DNA of 14,811 bases from Candidatus Abyssobacteria bacterium SURF_5 (GTDB taxonomy: Bacteria > Abyssobacteria > SURF-5). A program made the position numbers and the translations under genes. Location of the stretch: contig QZKU01000027.1 in NCBI GenBank assembly GCA_003598085.1, positions 1 through 14,811 of the forward strand, read 5' to 3'. Below, piece by piece: positions 1-7,837 of this stretch. The notes under the pieces were generated by a model. That model saw only the letters and a list, made by a program, of their open reading frames with translations, ran no database searches and was not told the DNA's origin. Every line of letters starts with the position of its first letter. Within the stretch, counting starts at the first letter, position 1.

Positions 1-9
1 CGCTTGCCG

Positions 10-94
10 CCCGCTTCGCTACCTGCTGTACGAGCAATTAGCAGGATAATCACGTTTCAGATTATAAAGTCAGCCAGGCTTTTCCTGGCACACC
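10..94 (+). repeat. Dispersed repeat, left copy (inverted relative to 2258-2342)
   Basis: This segment matches the reverse complement of about 2258-2342 with roughly eight mismatches in about 85 bases (aligned by eye). Shared landmarks are GAGCAATTA, GGATAATCAC, and TTTCAGATTATAAAGTCAGC (identical in both). The similarity probably continues left of the window, because the first nine bases still resemble the other copy with one indel. The segment ends in a small hairpin, GCCAGG-ctttt-CCTGGC (74-90), which is changed in the other copy. Nothing in it looks coding. It is probably an intergenic dispersed repeat; whether it is mobile cannot be told from two copies. Confidence 0.75.
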
Positions 95-458
95 AGAGGA
101 CGCAAAGAAGAAGGTAAGATCAGGATTTCCTTCGGTATTATTCCTTTCTCTGCATCCTTCGCGCCTTCGCGGTTAAACAGAGTTCTTGAAGCTTCAACCC
201 ACATCGACTCGGACCGATTCCATTCTCTTTTAAAAACAGCGTGCAAATCAAGTGCCCCACACGCGAGAGCCGTCAGCTTCTCCTGAAAGCTGTCCTTCAG
301 CGTCAATCCTGCGAGCTTTAAAGCTTGCCCCGGACCCCGATCCGGGGCAGGAATCCAGGGTCTGCGCCATCTGGCAAGATGGAACAGGAGAAACAAGAAC
401 TCAGGCAACCCGGCCCCAGAACCAGGCCTTTATGAAAACCCCCTCCACTCTCGTTGCC
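95..458. other. Non-coding stretch with repeat-like sequence and a GC-rich palindrome
   Basis: No convincing gene is visible. Open frames here are short, lack ribosome binding sites and have no recognisable protein character. The stretch around 150-178 (CTGCATCCTTCGCGCCTTCG) has the look of simple intergenic repeats seen in many environmental bacterial genomes. A perfect hairpin lies at 327-348, with 8-bp arms GCCCCGGA/TCCGGGGC around CCCCGA. It has no T-run after it, so it is not a clear terminator. Confidence 0.5.
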
Positions 459-487
459 TTTACAAAATAACTCAAATTGCGCATGAT
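459..487 (+). promoter_or_regulatory. Possible sigma-70-type promoter for the DoxX gene
   Basis: TTTACA (459-464), a 17-base spacer, then CATGAT (482-487) matches the -35/-10 consensus at 5/6 and 4/6 positions. It lies about 50 bases upstream of the DoxX start, a sensible distance. The match is moderate and could be chance. Confidence 0.35.
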
Positions 488-540
488 CAATGAAGGGAGC
501 GCGCTGTCCGCAGTAGTCCACATCAACGGAGGCATGCATT

Positions 541-948
541 ATGGACAAGAAATTCGTCCCACTCATCAGCAGAATCCTTCTCGGACACATTTTCCTTATA
601 GCCGGCATCGAAAAGGTATTCAATATCGATGGCACACAAGCTTACATGGCTTCCAAAGGAATGCCATTCACTCTGTTGTTCCTTCTGGCCGCTATCGCTT
701 TCGAGGCCGGGGGCGGGCTTTCGCTTATCCTTGGATACAAAGCGAGGTGGGGCGCCCTCGCATTGGTTCTTTTCCTCATACCGACCACGCTGATTTTCCA
801 CACAAATTTCGCCGAACCGATGCAGCAAGCAATGTTTATGAAGAACCTGGCTATCATGGGCGGACTGTTAATGATCGCCTCATATGGTCCCGGAAAACTG
901 AGCCTTGATGGGCGGAAAGGGCATCCCACAAAAACACAACCAGCCTGA
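541..948 (+). CDS. DoxX-family integral membrane protein
   Basis: A 135-residue protein of DoxX/DoxD type. The N-terminus (LISRILLGHIFLIAGIEKVF, residues 8-27) has the family's first-helix pattern of an RxxLGxxFxxxGxxK type, and three further hydrophobic segments lie at about 43-63, 68-86 and 96-115, giving four membrane spans. A glycine-rich turn (EAGGGLSLILG, 55-65) fits the family's conserved E-xx-GG region. The start is set by GGAGG (528-532), eight bases before the ATG. DoxX-like proteins are inner-membrane proteins linked to thiol/redox or quinone-related functions in some bacteria, but the role here cannot be told. The gene precedes a TetR repressor on the same strand that has its own promoter, so the two are probably separate units. 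Confidence 0.85.
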   Translation: MDKKFVPLISRILLGHIFLIAGIEKVFNIDGTQAYMASKGMPFTLLFLLAAIAFEAGGGLSLILGYKARWGALALVLFLIPTTLIFHTNFAEPMQQAMFMKNLAIMGGLLMIASYGPGKLSLDGRKGHPTKTQPA

Positions 949-1046
949 CCGGCACTCGTGGCGTTCCGCGGAATATCGCAGCATGAGGTGTGCAAAACAC
1001 CGGCGAACATCGCGCTTCATTTCCGACCTGTTCCTCATTCAACGCA

Positions 1047-1076
1047 TTGACAGCGGGCATCCACGTGCGTTATACT
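1047..1076 (+). promoter_or_regulatory. Sigma-70-type promoter of the tetR-family gene
   Basis: A perfect -35 TTGACA (1047-1052), an 18-base spacer and a -10 TATACT (1071-1076, 5/6). Transcription should begin near 1083, inside the palindromic operator that follows, so repressor binding would block initiation. Confidence 0.75.
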
Positions 1077-1081
1077 GTCAA

Positions 1082-1099
1082 TGAATGAACTGTCATTCA
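1082..1099 (+). promoter_or_regulatory. Palindromic operator for a FadR/YsiA-like TetR repressor
   Basis: TGAATGA-ACTG-TCATTCA is a perfect inverted repeat with 7-base half-sites. The half-sites and spacing are those known for the Bacillus FadR (YsiA) fatty-acid-degradation operator (TGAATGA-N4-TCATTCA). It starts six bases after the -10 box and ends ten bases before the repressor's ATG, which suggests autoregulation. Confidence 0.8.
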
Positions 1100-1108
1100 C
1101 GCTGAGCC

Positions 1109-1717
1109 ATGGCCAAACAAAAATCAAATACAATCCGAGAATCCATTATCGACGCCGCGATCGAGGTCTTCGCGAGAACCGGCTTCTATAAAGCCAAAGC
1201 CGCCGAAATCGCCGGCAAGGCCGATGTCGCCGTCGGCACCATCTATAACTATTTCAAAAACAAGGATGACATCCTGATCTCCATTTTCAATGAGCGCATC
1301 GGAGAGCTGACCAAGTCAGTCCGCACCGCAATCGAGAAAGTAGAAAAGCCGGAAGAAAAACTCTCGATCATCCTCGATTCCACTATCTCCGTCCTCGAAC
1401 ACGACCGGAAACTTGCAGAGGTCATTACAATCGAGCTGCGGCAAAGCAACAAGTTTTTCTCGAGTACCGCAATCGCATCTGTCACCGAATTCCTGGATCT
1501 GATTACAGATGTGATACGGGAGGGCCAGAAGAAAAAAGTCTTCCGGCTGGATATTGATCCGAGGTTCGTATCTCTCACGATTCTCGGCACCATCGAGAAT
1601 CTGCTCCACGTCTGGGTCCTCGGCGATAAAGTTCCCGAACTCAAATCCAAATATGATATCTCGCTCGTCCAGGGAGCCAAGAATCTGAAGCTGCTGCTCA
1701 CCCGCGGCCTTCACTGA
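1109..1717 (+). CDS. TetR/AcrR-family transcriptional repressor, FadR/YsiA-like
   Basis: A 202-residue one-component repressor. The N-terminal helix-turn-helix spans about residues 8-55: IRESIIDAAIEVFARTGFYK, then the recognition region ending GTIYNYFKNKDDIL, the TetR signature. The C-terminal ligand domain resembles the FadR/YsiA group, which binds acyl-CoAs. The operator just upstream has exactly the half-site known for Bacillus FadR, supporting a lipid or fatty-acid effector; that step is inference. The start has only a weak ribosome binding site, but the ATG lies at the expected distance after the promoter and operator. No second copy of the operator was seen in the window, so its other targets are elsewhere. 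The neighbouring DoxX gene has no matching site. Confidence 0.9.
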   Translation: MAKQKSNTIRESIIDAAIEVFARTGFYKAKAAEIAGKADVAVGTIYNYFKNKDDILISIFNERIGELTKSVRTAIEKVEKPEEKLSIILDSTISVLEHDRKLAEVITIELRQSNKFFSSTAIASVTEFLDLITDVIREGQKKKVFRLDIDPRFVSLTILGTIENLLHVWVLGDKVPELKSKYDISLVQGAKNLKLLLTRGLH

Positions 1718-1737
1718 ACTCCCATAAACCTGCCCGT

Positions 1738-1789
1738 AAAAAATGGGTGTGCAACCAATCCCATTTCAGTCGCACACCCCTAACCTCTC
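1738..1789 (-). terminator. Rho-independent terminator for the DUF3008-like gene
   Basis: The perfect 8-bp inverted repeat GGGTGTGC (1745-1752) / GCACACCC (1782-1789) is followed, reading on the minus strand, by ATTTTTTAC (1744-1736). That is the arm-plus-U-run form expected for a minus-strand transcript leaving the gene at 1821-2009. The 29-base loop is longer than usual. On the plus strand no T-run follows, though the hairpin may slow the convergent tetR transcript. Confidence 0.6.
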
Positions 1790-1820
1790 GTTCTTTGGCG
1801 GCAAGCACAACAGCGGTAGA

Positions 1821-2009
1821 TTATTTTTTGCTCTTCTTCTGCGGCTTTCCCTTTCGAGAGCCCTTCGCCATTTCCCTCAGTTTCTCCTCGCTCATCGATT
1901 CGTACATGCTCTTGGAAGGACCTTTCAACTCCGACTTCTTCTTTTTCCCTCGCTTGGCCGATAGCGCAACGCCCGCAGCTTGTAGCTGCTTCTGTGATTT
2001 GGCCGGCAT
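1821..2009 (-). CDS. DUF3008-like small basic protein
   Basis: A 62-residue, strongly basic protein starting MPAKSQKQLQAAGVALSAKR and ending in a lysine-rich tail. This matches the DUF3008 pattern as I recall it: MPAKS, a Q-rich helix with AAGAALSAKRG, then LKGxSKSMxESM and a basic end. No function is established. The KGPSKSM...SMSEEKLREMA stretch is the most conserved part of the family. The start is supported by GGAGG nine bases upstream on the minus strand. It is convergent with the tetR gene and is followed by its own terminator. Confidence 0.85.
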   Translation of the reverse strand: MPAKSQKQLQAAGVALSAKRGKKKKSELKGPSKSMYESMSEEKLREMAKGSRKGKPQKKSKK

Positions 2010-2257
2010 CGCTTTTTCCCTCCTCTCTCAGAATTTTGATTTCAACTCAACCCTCTTCCATACTATTCGCACAAATAGCAGAAAGATCAAGACGCGCGGC
2101 TCTCCTAAAGTTTTCAAAAACACAAACAGAAGATAATCCTGCGCCGCGCGGGATCAACGGGAGAGTGCATAAGGAAGAAAGCAAAGAGGTCTTAAACAGG
2201 AGATAGCAGAGGCAACAGAGCCGAGAAGCTGATTATCCTCTATCCTCTGCTTTCTTC
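2010..2257. other. Non-coding stretch upstream of the DUF3008-like gene
   Basis: No gene is seen. Its left part must carry the leader and promoter of the minus-strand small gene, but no box pair there is good enough to name. The right part (about 2160-2257) has repeated GCAGAGG/CCTCTGC words, part of the same kind of intergenic repeat that surrounds the inverted repeat copy to its right. Confidence 0.4.
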
Positions 2258-2342
2258 GGTGTGTCAGGAGAAGTCTGGCTGACTTTATAATCTGAAATGT
2301 GATTATCCTGTTAATTGCTCGTCCAGCATGTAGCGGAGCGGG
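2258..2342 (-). repeat. Dispersed repeat, right copy (inverted relative to 10-94)
   Basis: Reading on the minus strand this matches about 10-94 at roughly 90% over about 85 bases. Beyond the shared part, an imperfect palindrome follows: AATTGCTC (2313-2320) and GAGCAATT (2352-2359), 8-bp perfect arms around a 31-base GC-rich loop. Small palindromes follow at 2406-2416 (GCGGA-T-TCCGC) and 2414-2424 (CGCG-TAG-CGCG). The two copies bracket the DoxX, TetR and DUF3008-like genes. Confidence 0.75.
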
Positions 2343-2554
2343 GGGCGAACGGAGCAATTCATTATGCCGAAGCCCCGTGAATCGAACGTGCAAGCCATAG
2401 CGAAAGCGGATTCCGCGTAGCGCGGCGACCTTATGCCTGTCTTGAACAAATGGGCCTTATTCGCCTGTGATAATTTGACGCGCGCTCTCGACTTGGCAGT
2501 TCCCTCATGAATATTATCTTCGCATGCAAACCAGATATCAATAAAAAAAAACGC
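2343..2554. other. Non-coding stretch before the rhs promoter
   Basis: No gene is supported. Minus-strand open frames that cross it are shadows without ribosome binding sites. It holds the right arm of the AATTGCTC palindrome, two small GC-rich palindromes, and an A-tract at 2541-2551 that could act as an UP element for the promoter that follows. Confidence 0.4.
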
Positions 2555-2583
2555 TTGACAGTGGAAGAAAACCCAAGTATTAT
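2555..2583 (+). promoter_or_regulatory. Strong sigma-70-type promoter of the rhs gene
   Basis: A perfect -35 TTGACA (2555-2560), an optimal 17-base spacer and a -10 TATTAT (2578-2583, 5/6). A nine-base A-run lies just upstream. Predicted transcription starts near 2590, giving a leader of about 70 bases before the ATG at 2663. Confidence 0.75.
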
Positions 2584-2662
2584 GGTTTCCCACATGCTTG
2601 CAAGCTGAACAGGTTTTGAGCTCAAGGCATCCAGCTTGGCTCCAACTGAAGGAGAAAATAAG

Positions 2663-5600
2663 ATGAGAACCTTTGCGAAACTCATCGCGCTGCTGCCGTT
2701 TCTGCTTCTGGGATTTCCTCTGAACTTGCCTGCGAGTATTTTTGATACGAACCCGGAGATAGTCATTCCGCAAAGCGCCTTCGGTTCTCTTGCCGGATTC
2801 AAAGGGGTGATTGTGCCAACAGGACAGCAATTTTCGTTTCCACAAGAAATGAATATCAACGCATTCAAATCTGACGGGATGGGCGGAGGCATTATGGAGG
2901 TTCAAACCCTACCGATAGATTTTGACGAAACGGATGAGTACAATGTTTGCCACGCCGCAGGATGCGATGGAGGTTCTCTCAATGATCCCATGCCACCCTG
3001 CGGCCTCCAACTCTGCAAGTCTTGTATTATCTCATGGCTCGGTTGTTGCGGTGTTCCATGCTTTAGCTGTCCCGATCCGTCCTATTCAACAATGACGTTT
3101 GAGAATAACTTTCAGATAAGTTGCTATAAGGTGTGCGCGAGGTCCATAGGCTTGTTGCCATGCGATGGATACTGCCAGATGCCGTTTGGCGGAAACTCCT
3201 TTAGTCAATCTGAGCCTTTTTGCTTCGTCAGCGTTCCCAGATGGATATATGAATTGGTGGAAAAGGCGTTTGAGAAACATGACGATCCATCCAAAACAGA
3301 CGAGCCGGTAGACATAGTTACAGGTAATATGTTTACCTTTCCGCAAAGGGACTTGGTTCTTTCCGGAGTCAATGAGACATTCGAGTTCTACAGGACCTAT
3401 AACAGCAGAAGCGAGTATGACGGACCCTTTGGGTACGGGTGGACTCACAGCTATAATGTGGTAATAACCAAACGATCTTCAACATTATACGAGGTAATGG
3501 ACGGAGATGGGAAATTTCACTATTTCCGCGACAACTACGATTGGCCGTCAGGATTCTATACGCCGGTCAACAATGACGGTTCAAAGCTCGAAAGCATCTA
3601 TCAACAAGCGCATATCTGGGTCCGGGATGACGGCACAAAATTCTATTTCCCGTGGCTGATCTCTTCCCCTATGGATGTTCCGTATCGTCCCACGTCCATT
3701 GTCTATAAAGATGGAAATCAATTAACGTTTTCCCCGAGCGATGGCTCTCTTCCGACCCAGATCACCGACACTCATGGCCGGACAATAATTTTGGCCTATG
3801 ATAGCGGTCGAATAACCGACATATATCTCGAGCCAAACAAATTGATTGAATATGAGTATGACACGTCTGGTAATCTGACGACGGTTTCCTATCCGATTTT
3901 CAAGGGGGCAACGCCTTATCAGAAGAACTATGTTTATCAGATCCCGGCCGACCATAACCTCACTGAAATCAGAGATGAGAGGGAAAATTCGTTTTTCTAC
4001 TCCTACGACAGCAGTGACAGATGCATAACAGTAGAGGGTGAAGACGATGGCAACGGCCCTTATTTCAAAACTATTCTCCAGTACCCCGACGTAAATCATA
4101 CGACGGTCGAGCGCATACGAGGCGCTCAAACATTTACTGATAATTACACGTATTCTGATATGGGTTATGTCGTTCAGGTGGACCACGTCGATTCGGGAGT
4201 TACCGAAAAATATTCATACGATATTGTTCCCGACGGTATAACAACTGTGGAAAAGATTATTGAGAAACCGTCGGAAGGATATTACTTGAAAAGAGTAATC
4301 CATCTGGATAAGTACTCGAATATCCTTGACCGGGTCGAGGGACGTGTAGTAGATGAGGAGGCCGACCCGAGCGGCTACCCGGTCCGCATTTTTTATGAGG
4401 ATACGGCGAATCCTAATTTCCCGACAAAGGTTACCGATCAGCGCGCAAGCAGCGTGAACTTTGTTTATAATGCAATCGGAAAAATCGCTGAAATATACCA
4501 AAATAATGAAGGTGCGCCGGAAATCTTCTATGAGGTGACGGATTTCCTCTACAATCCCAACGGCACTCTCGACACCATAACGGACCCGAATGGCAAAATC
4601 GCCGGTTTTTCCTACTACGGTAATAAGGAACTACAAGCCATTGACCCGCCGGGTGTTCTGCCGGCTGTAACATATGAATACGACGGCGCCGGGCGTATAA
4701 CCAAAATCACCCAGAAGGACGACGCCGGAAATGACCGGGTGACCGATATTGTGCGCGACTGGCTGGGACGCATCACGCAGATTACTTATCCCGAGGAGAA
4801 GGGCAAACTCCTCGTTTTGGCCTGTGATTATGACGCTTCTGATGTGTACGACTTAAATGCAAGCTATGGCGTCAACTTGATCGACACCAACGGCGTCAAG
4901 ACGCAATTCCTCTACAATAATCTGGGACTACTGTGGAAGGTCGTTAATGACCGGGGAGAGGGGAAGAGCAATGCCGTCACCGCTCTTGAATACGATGCGT
5001 ACGGTAACATCATTTCACTTACCGATCCCGAGGGTAACACTACCACATTCGCTTATGATTCGCTCGATCGGTTGATATCTGTCACGTATCCTGCCGTCGA
5101 TCAGTACGTCAGGAAGAAAGAGTTTACCTATTATCCCGACGGCAGCCTGAAGACGCGCACTGACCAGAACGGGCAGACCACCACGTACACCTACGACACC
5201 AATAACCGGCTCTCTCAGATCACGTATCCCGACCTGAGCACCGTCACGTACACCTATGAGCCGAACGGGCTTCTGGCCTCGGCAACAAATTCCGCCGGAG
5301 CGGTCACCTTTCAATACGATGACATCAACAGGTTGCAGAACACGAATGGAACGCTCCCGGGCAATGCCGACTACGTCGAGTATCAGTATCACGACGGCGG
5401 CCAGCGCGAGTACATGACGAATCTGATGGGCCAGACTCAGTACACGCTGAACGATTGGAACGCAATTGATGATATCGTCAATCCGCACAGCCGCACGATG
5501 ACGTATTCGTACAACCAGTACACGGGCAACCTCGCGCGCATCGCGGCGACGAGCAGCATCTATACGCTCTATGATTTTGATAATCTTGACCGCCTCGACT

Positions 5601-6961
5601 ATTACCAGCTTTCGAACGGCAGCCTGTTCGATTACGAATATAACGACGCCAATCTCATCGACAGGATCAGTCTGCCCGGCGCCAAATCGTACGAGTACGT
5701 CTATGACGACATGTACCGCCTGACGAATGAATATTCCATCGACAACGGCTCGCCGGTCTATACGAACAATTATGGATATGACCTCGCCGACAACCGCACC
5801 AGCCTGGCCAACGGCAGCCTGGACACCTACGAAATCAATGCGCTGAATCAGGTGACGGCGATCTATCGGCTGGGCAATCCGATTGCCCAATTCGCTTATG
5901 ATCTGAATGGAAACCTCACAAGTCGAACCACCGGCGCGGGAACCGTCACGATGGAATACGACTATGAGAACCGCCTCGTCCGGATCACGTACCCGAGTAA
6001 CAGCGGAACCACCGAATTCGTGTACGACGCATTGGGGCGCAGGCTGAAGACAATCGAGAAGGACGGCCTCGGCCAGATAACCGGCGAGACGCATTATGCG
6101 TATGACGGGCTCGATCTTATCGCCGAGCTCGACGCTAATGACGCGCTGATTGCCGGCTTCACGCACGGGCCGGGCATTGACGACCCGTTGATCGCGCGGT
6201 ATGATGGCACTGATTACCTGTATCAGAAGAATCATCAGGGCAGCGTGCTCGGACTGGCGACGTTCGGCGGAGTGATGGTGAAGAGTTACCGATACGATGC
6301 CTTCGGCAACGTCAAGCAGGAGACCGGGCCGACGATAAACCGCGGCTTCACCTACACCTCGCGCGAGCGCCACGCCCGCTCCGGCCTCTACTACTACCGC
6401 GCCCGCTGGTACTCGCCCGAAATCGGACGCTTTATTACTCAAGATCCCATCGGCTATCTCGGGGGTGCGAATCTGTATGCATACGTGGGAAATGATCCAC
6501 TCAGCTATGTGGATCCATTTGGTTTGTGCAAGGAGGAAGCCGGTTGGCTTGACTGGCTGCAAGGACTTCTGGATGTCGCCGGCGCTCTTGAGCCAACTCC
6601 CATTTGTGATCTTACAAATACTGCCGTATACGCAGGAAGAGGAGAATATGATGACGCCCTATTAACATTGGCTGGGGTAATTCCGTATATAGGTGATGCT
6701 GGCAAAGGTGCTAAATATGCGAGTAAAATTGGTAAAGTCGAATGGCACCACCTGATCCCGAGATATCTCGGAGGCCCTGCCAACGGGTTAAAGGTACGCG
6801 TGGATGCTGTGTATCACCAATTAATTACCAATGAGTTTCGAAGGGCATGGGCATACGGGCAAGGAATGCCTGCCGCTGAACAAGTTCAGGAAATCGTGAT
6901 GAAGGTTTATAAGAAATACCCTGTGGACGACATTATAAGAAAGCAATTGGGTTTCCAGTGA
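2663..6961 (+). CDS. Secreted Rhs/YD-repeat protein with C-terminal HNH/EndoVII-like toxin
   Basis: A 1,432-residue polymorphic toxin. The start at 2663 is chosen because GGAG (2651-2654) lies eight bases upstream and it opens a Sec signal peptide (MRTFAKLIALLPFLLLGF); an in-frame ATG at 2636 would add nine residues and has no such site. Domains in order: signal peptide (1 to about 22); a region with 14 cysteines (about 96-187); a DUF6531-like start (DEPVDIVTGNMF and FYRTYNSR, from about 213); many YD repeats (for example YDTNNRLSQITYP, YDYENRLVRITYP); and the Rhs core with GLYYYRARWYSPEIGRF and a DPxG/DPFG pair ending at PFGL (about 1288). In known Rhs proteins the repeats build a shell and aspartates of the core release the C-terminus. 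The last 144 residues (from nucleotide 6527) hold a pre-toxin helix region (IPYIGDAGKGAKYASK) and VEWHHLIPRYLGG, a His-rich motif typical of HNH/EndoVII nuclease toxins. The nuclease call is inference. The next gene begins at or beside its stop and is its likely immunity gene. Confidence 0.9.
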   Translation: MRTFAKLIALLPFLLLGFPLNLPASIFDTNPEIVIPQSAFGSLAGFKGVIVPTGQQFSFPQEMNINAFKSDGMGGGIMEVQTLPIDFDETDEYNVCHAAGCDGGSLNDPMPPCGLQLCKSCIISWLGCCGVPCFSCPDPSYSTMTFENNFQISCYKVCARSIGLLPCDGYCQMPFGGNSFSQSEPFCFVSVPRWIYELVEKAFEKHDDPSKTDEPVDIVTGNMFTFPQRDLVLSGVNETFEFYRTYNSRSEYDGPFGYGWTHSYNVVITKRSSTLYEVMDGDGKFHYFRDNYDWPSGFYTPVNNDGSKLESIYQQAHIWVRDDGTKFYFPWLISSPMDVPYRPTSIVYKDGNQLTFSPSDGSLPTQITDTHGRTIILAYDSGRITDIYLEPNKLIEYEYDTSGNLTTVSYPIFKGATPYQKNYVYQIPADHNLTEIRDERENSFFYSYDSSDRCITVEGEDDGNGPYFKTILQYPDVNHTTVERIRGAQTFTDNYTYSDMGYVVQVDHVDSGVTEKYSYDIVPDGITTVEKIIEKPSEGYYLKRVIHLDKYSNILDRVEGRVVDEEADPSGYPVRIFYEDTANPNFPTKVTDQRASSVNFVYNAIGKIAEIYQNNEGAPEIFYEVTDFLYNPNGTLDTITDPNGKIAGFSYYGNKELQAIDPPGVLPAVTYEYDGAGRITKITQKDDAGNDRVTDIVRDWLGRITQITYPEEKGKLLVLACDYDASDVYDLNASYGVNLIDTNGVKTQFLYNNLGLLWKVVNDRGEGKSNAVTALEYDAYGNIISLTDPEGNTTTFAYDSLDRLISVTYPAVDQYVRKKEFTYYPDGSLKTRTDQNGQTTTYTYDTNNRLSQITYPDLSTVTYTYEPNGLLASATNSAGAVTFQYDDINRLQNTNGTLPGNADYVEYQYHDGGQREYMTNLMGQTQYTLNDWNAIDDIVNPHSRTMTYSYNQYTGNLARIAATSSIYTLYDFDNLDRLDYYQLSNGSLFDYEYNDANLIDRISLPGAKSYEYVYDDMYRLTNEYSIDNGSPVYTNNYGYDLADNRTSLANGSLDTYEINALNQVTAIYRLGNPIAQFAYDLNGNLTSRTTGAGTVTMEYDYENRLVRITYPSNSGTTEFVYDALGRRLKTIEKDGLGQITGETHYAYDGLDLIAELDANDALIAGFTHGPGIDDPLIARYDGTDYLYQKNHQGSVLGLATFGGVMVKSYRYDAFGNVKQETGPTINRGFTYTSRERHARSGLYYYRARWYSPEIGRFITQDPIGYLGGANLYAYVGNDPLSYVDPFGLCKEEAGWLDWLQGLLDVAGALEPTPICDLTNTAVYAGRGEYDDALLTLAGVIPYIGDAGKGAKYASKIGKVEWHHLIPRYLGGPANGLKVRVDAVYHQLITNEFRRAWAYGQGMPAAEQVQEIVMKVYKKYPVDDIIRKQLGFQ

Positions 6962-6969
6962 GGTGTCTG

Positions 6970-7836
6970 ATGCAAGAGCTTGCTGAGTTTCGTGTACCCG
7001 AAGATAATGCCCAAAGATATCTGCGCCCGAACGAGGGAAAGCTGTTGGGCGATAGCGTTCGGAAGGTAATCGTCCCCCTCCGTGGCGAAAGAGCACAATA
7101 TATTGGCAGGATTGATAAGGCGATGCACCGTGAGGAAGACAGATCCTTCTTCTTCGGATGGCACATCGTGCGGAAATATACCAAAGAAGAACTGCGCAAT
7201 GCCGAACTGCTCCAGATCATAATCAAAAGGACTTTCGAGCCCGCTGCTGAGGAATGCGGGACGGTGTACGATGACTACAATGCTTGCCGCCTCTGCGGGT
7301 TTGATAGAAAGCAGATGACCGAACTGTTCCTAAGCGTCGGAAGACTCGGCACGCGCACAGACATAGCAAGAACGATCGCCGGCGAAGTCGTCGTTTCCGC
7401 CCATTTTGCCGAAACGTGGGAAAGGCATGAATTGACGGGGCTTGGCTTCAGGCAGGTCTACCGGCGGATGAGCCGCCGTTCGCAGTTGGCCGGAAAACAG
7501 CCGACCGCTGCAGAAGGGTGGTACCAGATAGTTCCGCTCTCAAAACCTGTTGAAGTTGTCCCCCCTACCCGAGCAGGCATACACCCCTTTGATGACGATG
7601 AAGAAGGTGAATACAGATGTCCCGGGCATGTGCTGGGGCTGAATCTGCTTTCGGAGCTTACGGTCTCCCGCGAGAGCTACGAGGGCAGAGACTTCGCTGT
7701 CACTAACCTGGGGTTCGGATGCAAGCGAGGCCTCCTCAGACCGGAACGACGGCTGGTGATATCTCAGCGCGCATGGAACTGCTTGCTCCGTGATAAAGTG
7801 CGTGGTTTTACGGTCGAGATAGTCCATCTGGTCTGA
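6970..7836 (+). CDS. SitI6-like double-CXXCG-motif immunity protein
   Basis: A 288-residue protein from the ATG at 6970, chosen because GAGG (6960-6963) lies six bases upstream. A GTG at 6958, overlapping the rhs stop by four bases, would give 292 residues and is the alternative. Numbered from that GTG, the first half carries CRLCG (110-114) followed by a segment with TDIARTIAGEVVVS. The second half carries RCPGHVLGLNLLSELTVSR (220-238) and GLLRPERRLVIS. This matches the arrangement I recall for the double-CXXCG family described in Myxococcus, where SitI6 protects against a swarm-inhibition toxin. The second motif here is CPGH rather than a full CXXCG. Its place directly after the toxin end of the rhs gene makes it the expected cognate immunity protein, presumably cytoplasmic (no signal peptide or membrane span). 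Confidence 0.65.
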   Translation: MQELAEFRVPEDNAQRYLRPNEGKLLGDSVRKVIVPLRGERAQYIGRIDKAMHREEDRSFFFGWHIVRKYTKEELRNAELLQIIIKRTFEPAAEECGTVYDDYNACRLCGFDRKQMTELFLSVGRLGTRTDIARTIAGEVVVSAHFAETWERHELTGLGFRQVYRRMSRRSQLAGKQPTAAEGWYQIVPLSKPVEVVPPTRAGIHPFDDDEEGEYRCPGHVLGLNLLSELTVSRESYEGRDFAVTNLGFGCKRGLLRPERRLVISQRAWNCLLRDKVRGFTVEIVHLV

Positions 7837-7837
7837 C

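Noticed and set aside
987-1001. GGTGT-GCAAA-ACACC hairpin after the DoxX gene as a terminator
   Set aside because: The stem is only 5 bp and no T-run follows.
2313-2359. Integron attC-like site (AATTGCTC/GAGCAATT arms with an extra base)
   Set aside because: The outer core sites do not match: GCATAAT on one side has no GTTATGC-type partner on the other. No integrase or cassette array is visible.
2303-2905. Minus-strand frames of 200 and 153 codons across the rhs promoter and 5' end
   Set aside because: They run through a strong plus-strand promoter, ribosome binding site and signal peptide, and lack their own start signals.
5015-6562. Long minus-strand open frame of 515 codons inside the rhs gene
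   Set aside because: It is antisense to the clearly coding YD repeats, is rich in V, I and R as shadow frames are, and has no recognisable domain.
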